A DNA stretch of 5,740 bases from an uncultured Campylobacteraceae bacterium (GTDB lineage: Bacteria; Campylobacterota; Campylobacteria; Campylobacterales; Arcobacteraceae), in contig CAJXPH010000183.1 of assembly GCA_913057765.1 (NCBI GenBank), positions 1 through 5,740 of the forward strand, in the 5' to 3' direction. The notes beneath the pieces are model-generated. The model made no database searches. It was not told where the DNA came from and saw nothing but the letters and a program-made list of their open reading frames with translations. The translations under genes and the position numbers were made by a program. Below are positions 4,766 to 5,740 of this stretch, piece by piece; positions within the stretch are counted from its first letter, which is position 1, and each line of letters starts with the position of its first letter.

Positions 4766-5740
4766 TTATTTTCTTTTTAATATGAAATCACCACTTTCTT
4801 TTCTAAATCTAATTTTAATAAATTTTTCATATTCACGAGGACATCTATTATTATGTCCTGTAGTAAGAATAAATTGATAATCTCCAATACTTTCTGAAGA
4901 TGAGTTTTTTGATAATTCCAATGCATTATCAAATAATTTAATATTTTTAGCGATATCATCAATACCTGCTTCTTCAGGTGTATCCATTAATAAAAACTTA
5001 GGATGCTTAATTGTCTCATATTTTAAAGACATTGCCATTAAGGTAAAGTAATACATCATTCGCTTAGGAACAATAGCACTTTTTTCTCTATAATCACCAC
5101 CATCTAGAATAGGATTATAGTCTTCATCAATACTTGCAAAAGAAGCATTACAAGATGACAACTTCATTAATTCATTGTATATATTATTGAAATTATCAAT
5201 AATAAACTTATTATTTACTAAATAACTTTTTTGCATTTCATCAAATGATTTTTTGATTAAATTAAACGTAGAATCTTTTTTATTAAAATCTTTTTCTTTT
5301 TTTAATTTTAATTTATAGATAGTTACTAGTTCTTTTGATTTTTCTATTTTTACTTTAGTTTCAGAAATTTTATTATCAATACTTTCAATTATTTTAGAAT
5401 TACCAGAGTATTCAATAGATTCTATAGCAGATTTTATAAATTGATTTAATTCTTTTATCTTAAGATTATTATTTTCAATTTCAATACCTAAATTGTCAAT
5501 ATCTTCGATAAAGGATAATATTGACATATTTATACTTTCTAAACTTTTTTCTTTATACTTTAAAATTTCTTTATACTCACTTGAATCATATAAAAATTTT
5601 TCATAATTATTTTCACTAATATCATTTCCACATAAACATTTTTTATCCTCTTTTTCGACTGAGTGAGCACAAAAAGGACATATTTCAAAATCGAATAAAT
5701 TTAATTTTTCGTGAGTAAAAATACTTTTATTTATTGACTC
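4766..5740 (-). CDS. SMC/Rad50-like ATPase, C-terminal part (5' end outside window)
   Basis: The frame is open from the right edge to the stop at 4766-4768, giving 324 residues. The ATG at 5525-5527 is internal, because coding-like sequence continues upstream of it. Residues 21-38 carry a four-cysteine zinc ribbon, CPFC-x10-CLCG. Residues of about 47-175 are a Lys/Glu/Ile-rich coiled coil. From about residue 190 comes the C-terminal half of an ABC-type head: a region resembling the signature helix (SAIVPKRMMYYFTLMAMSL, about 221-239), a Walker B strand FLLMDTPEEAGID (D253, E256), and an H-loop TTGHN (H296). The Walker A is outside the window. SMC/Rad50-type proteins tether or scan DNA and drive nuclease partners. 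Walker B here reads D-T-P-E rather than the usual D-E-P. It is first in a tight train with the DUF2779 nuclease, suggesting a shared task. Confidence 0.85.
   Translation of the reverse strand, partial: ESINKSIFTHEKLNLFDFEICPFCAHSVEKEDKKCLCGNDISENNYEKFLYDSSEYKEILKYKEKSLESINMSILSFIEDIDNLGIEIENNNLKIKELNQFIKSAIESIEYSGNSKIIESIDNKISETKVKIEKSKELVTIYKLKLKKEKDFNKKDSTFNLIKKSFDEMQKSYLVNNKFIIDNFNNIYNELMKLSSCNASFASIDEDYNPILDGGDYREKSAIVPKRMMYYFTLMAMSLKYETIKHPKFLLMDTPEEAGIDDIAKNIKLFDNALELSKNSSSESIGDYQFILTTGHNNRCPREYEKFIKIRFRKESGDFILKRK

Noticed and set aside
4777..4962. A 61-codon minus-strand open frame
   Set aside because: It is an alternative frame of the ATPase C-terminus, whose Walker B and H-loop residues are in the other frame.
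5525..5527. ATG as the true start of the ATPase
   Set aside because: The frame stays open to the window edge and encodes a clear zinc ribbon and the start of the coiled coil upstream, with no ribosome binding site before this ATG.

Overview
The window is strongly AT-rich bacterial DNA with compact genes, AAGGA-type ribosome binding sites and a TTG start. The codon use and the protein set (an HI1419/HI1420-type toxin-antitoxin pair, a HicB-family protein, an ORF6N protein, a DUF2779 nuclease) suggest a Campylobacterota member, perhaps Arcobacter-like. That is an impression from reading, not a search result. Bases 1-48 are not biological: they are the end of an Illumina P7 primer, an 8-base i7 index and the Nextera read-2/mosaic-end adapter. 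Position 1 is therefore an untrimmed contig end.

Layout. At 49-551 (minus) lies an unrecognised protein whose C-terminus is lost at the contig end. At 705-733 are two tandem hairpins. At 748-1319 (minus) a toxin-first, type II toxin-antitoxin operon of the HI1419/HI1420 family has a 4-nt ATGA overlap. Its control region (1323-1353) has a consensus -35, a -10, and a perfect 9-bp-arm inverted repeat lying between them and covering the -10. At 1519-1863 (plus) a solitary HicB-family protein is transcribed divergently, with its own inverted repeat around an extended -10. It ends in a 13-bp-stem terminator that contains the stop codon. At 1884-2534 (minus) is a decayed ORF6N-domain gene with a one-base frameshift in a homopolymer and an internal deletion; it also contains a perfect 33-base palindrome.

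The right half, 2644-5740, is one minus-strand gene train read from the right edge. First is the C-terminal part of an SMC/Rad50-like coiled-coil ATPase with a four-cysteine zinc ribbon. Five bases later comes a 500-residue DUF2779 protein combining a Cas4-like PD-(D/E)XK nuclease (with four cysteines placed as for an Fe-S cluster) and a DEDDy-type 3'-5' exonuclease-like domain. Twenty bases later comes a small lipoprotein. The tight ATPase-nuclease pairing is the best candidate here for a DNA-processing or defence module. The window cuts off the ATPase N-terminus and anything upstream, so this remains inference. The toxin-antitoxin loci and the decayed ORF6N gene beside it give the region an accessory-island character.
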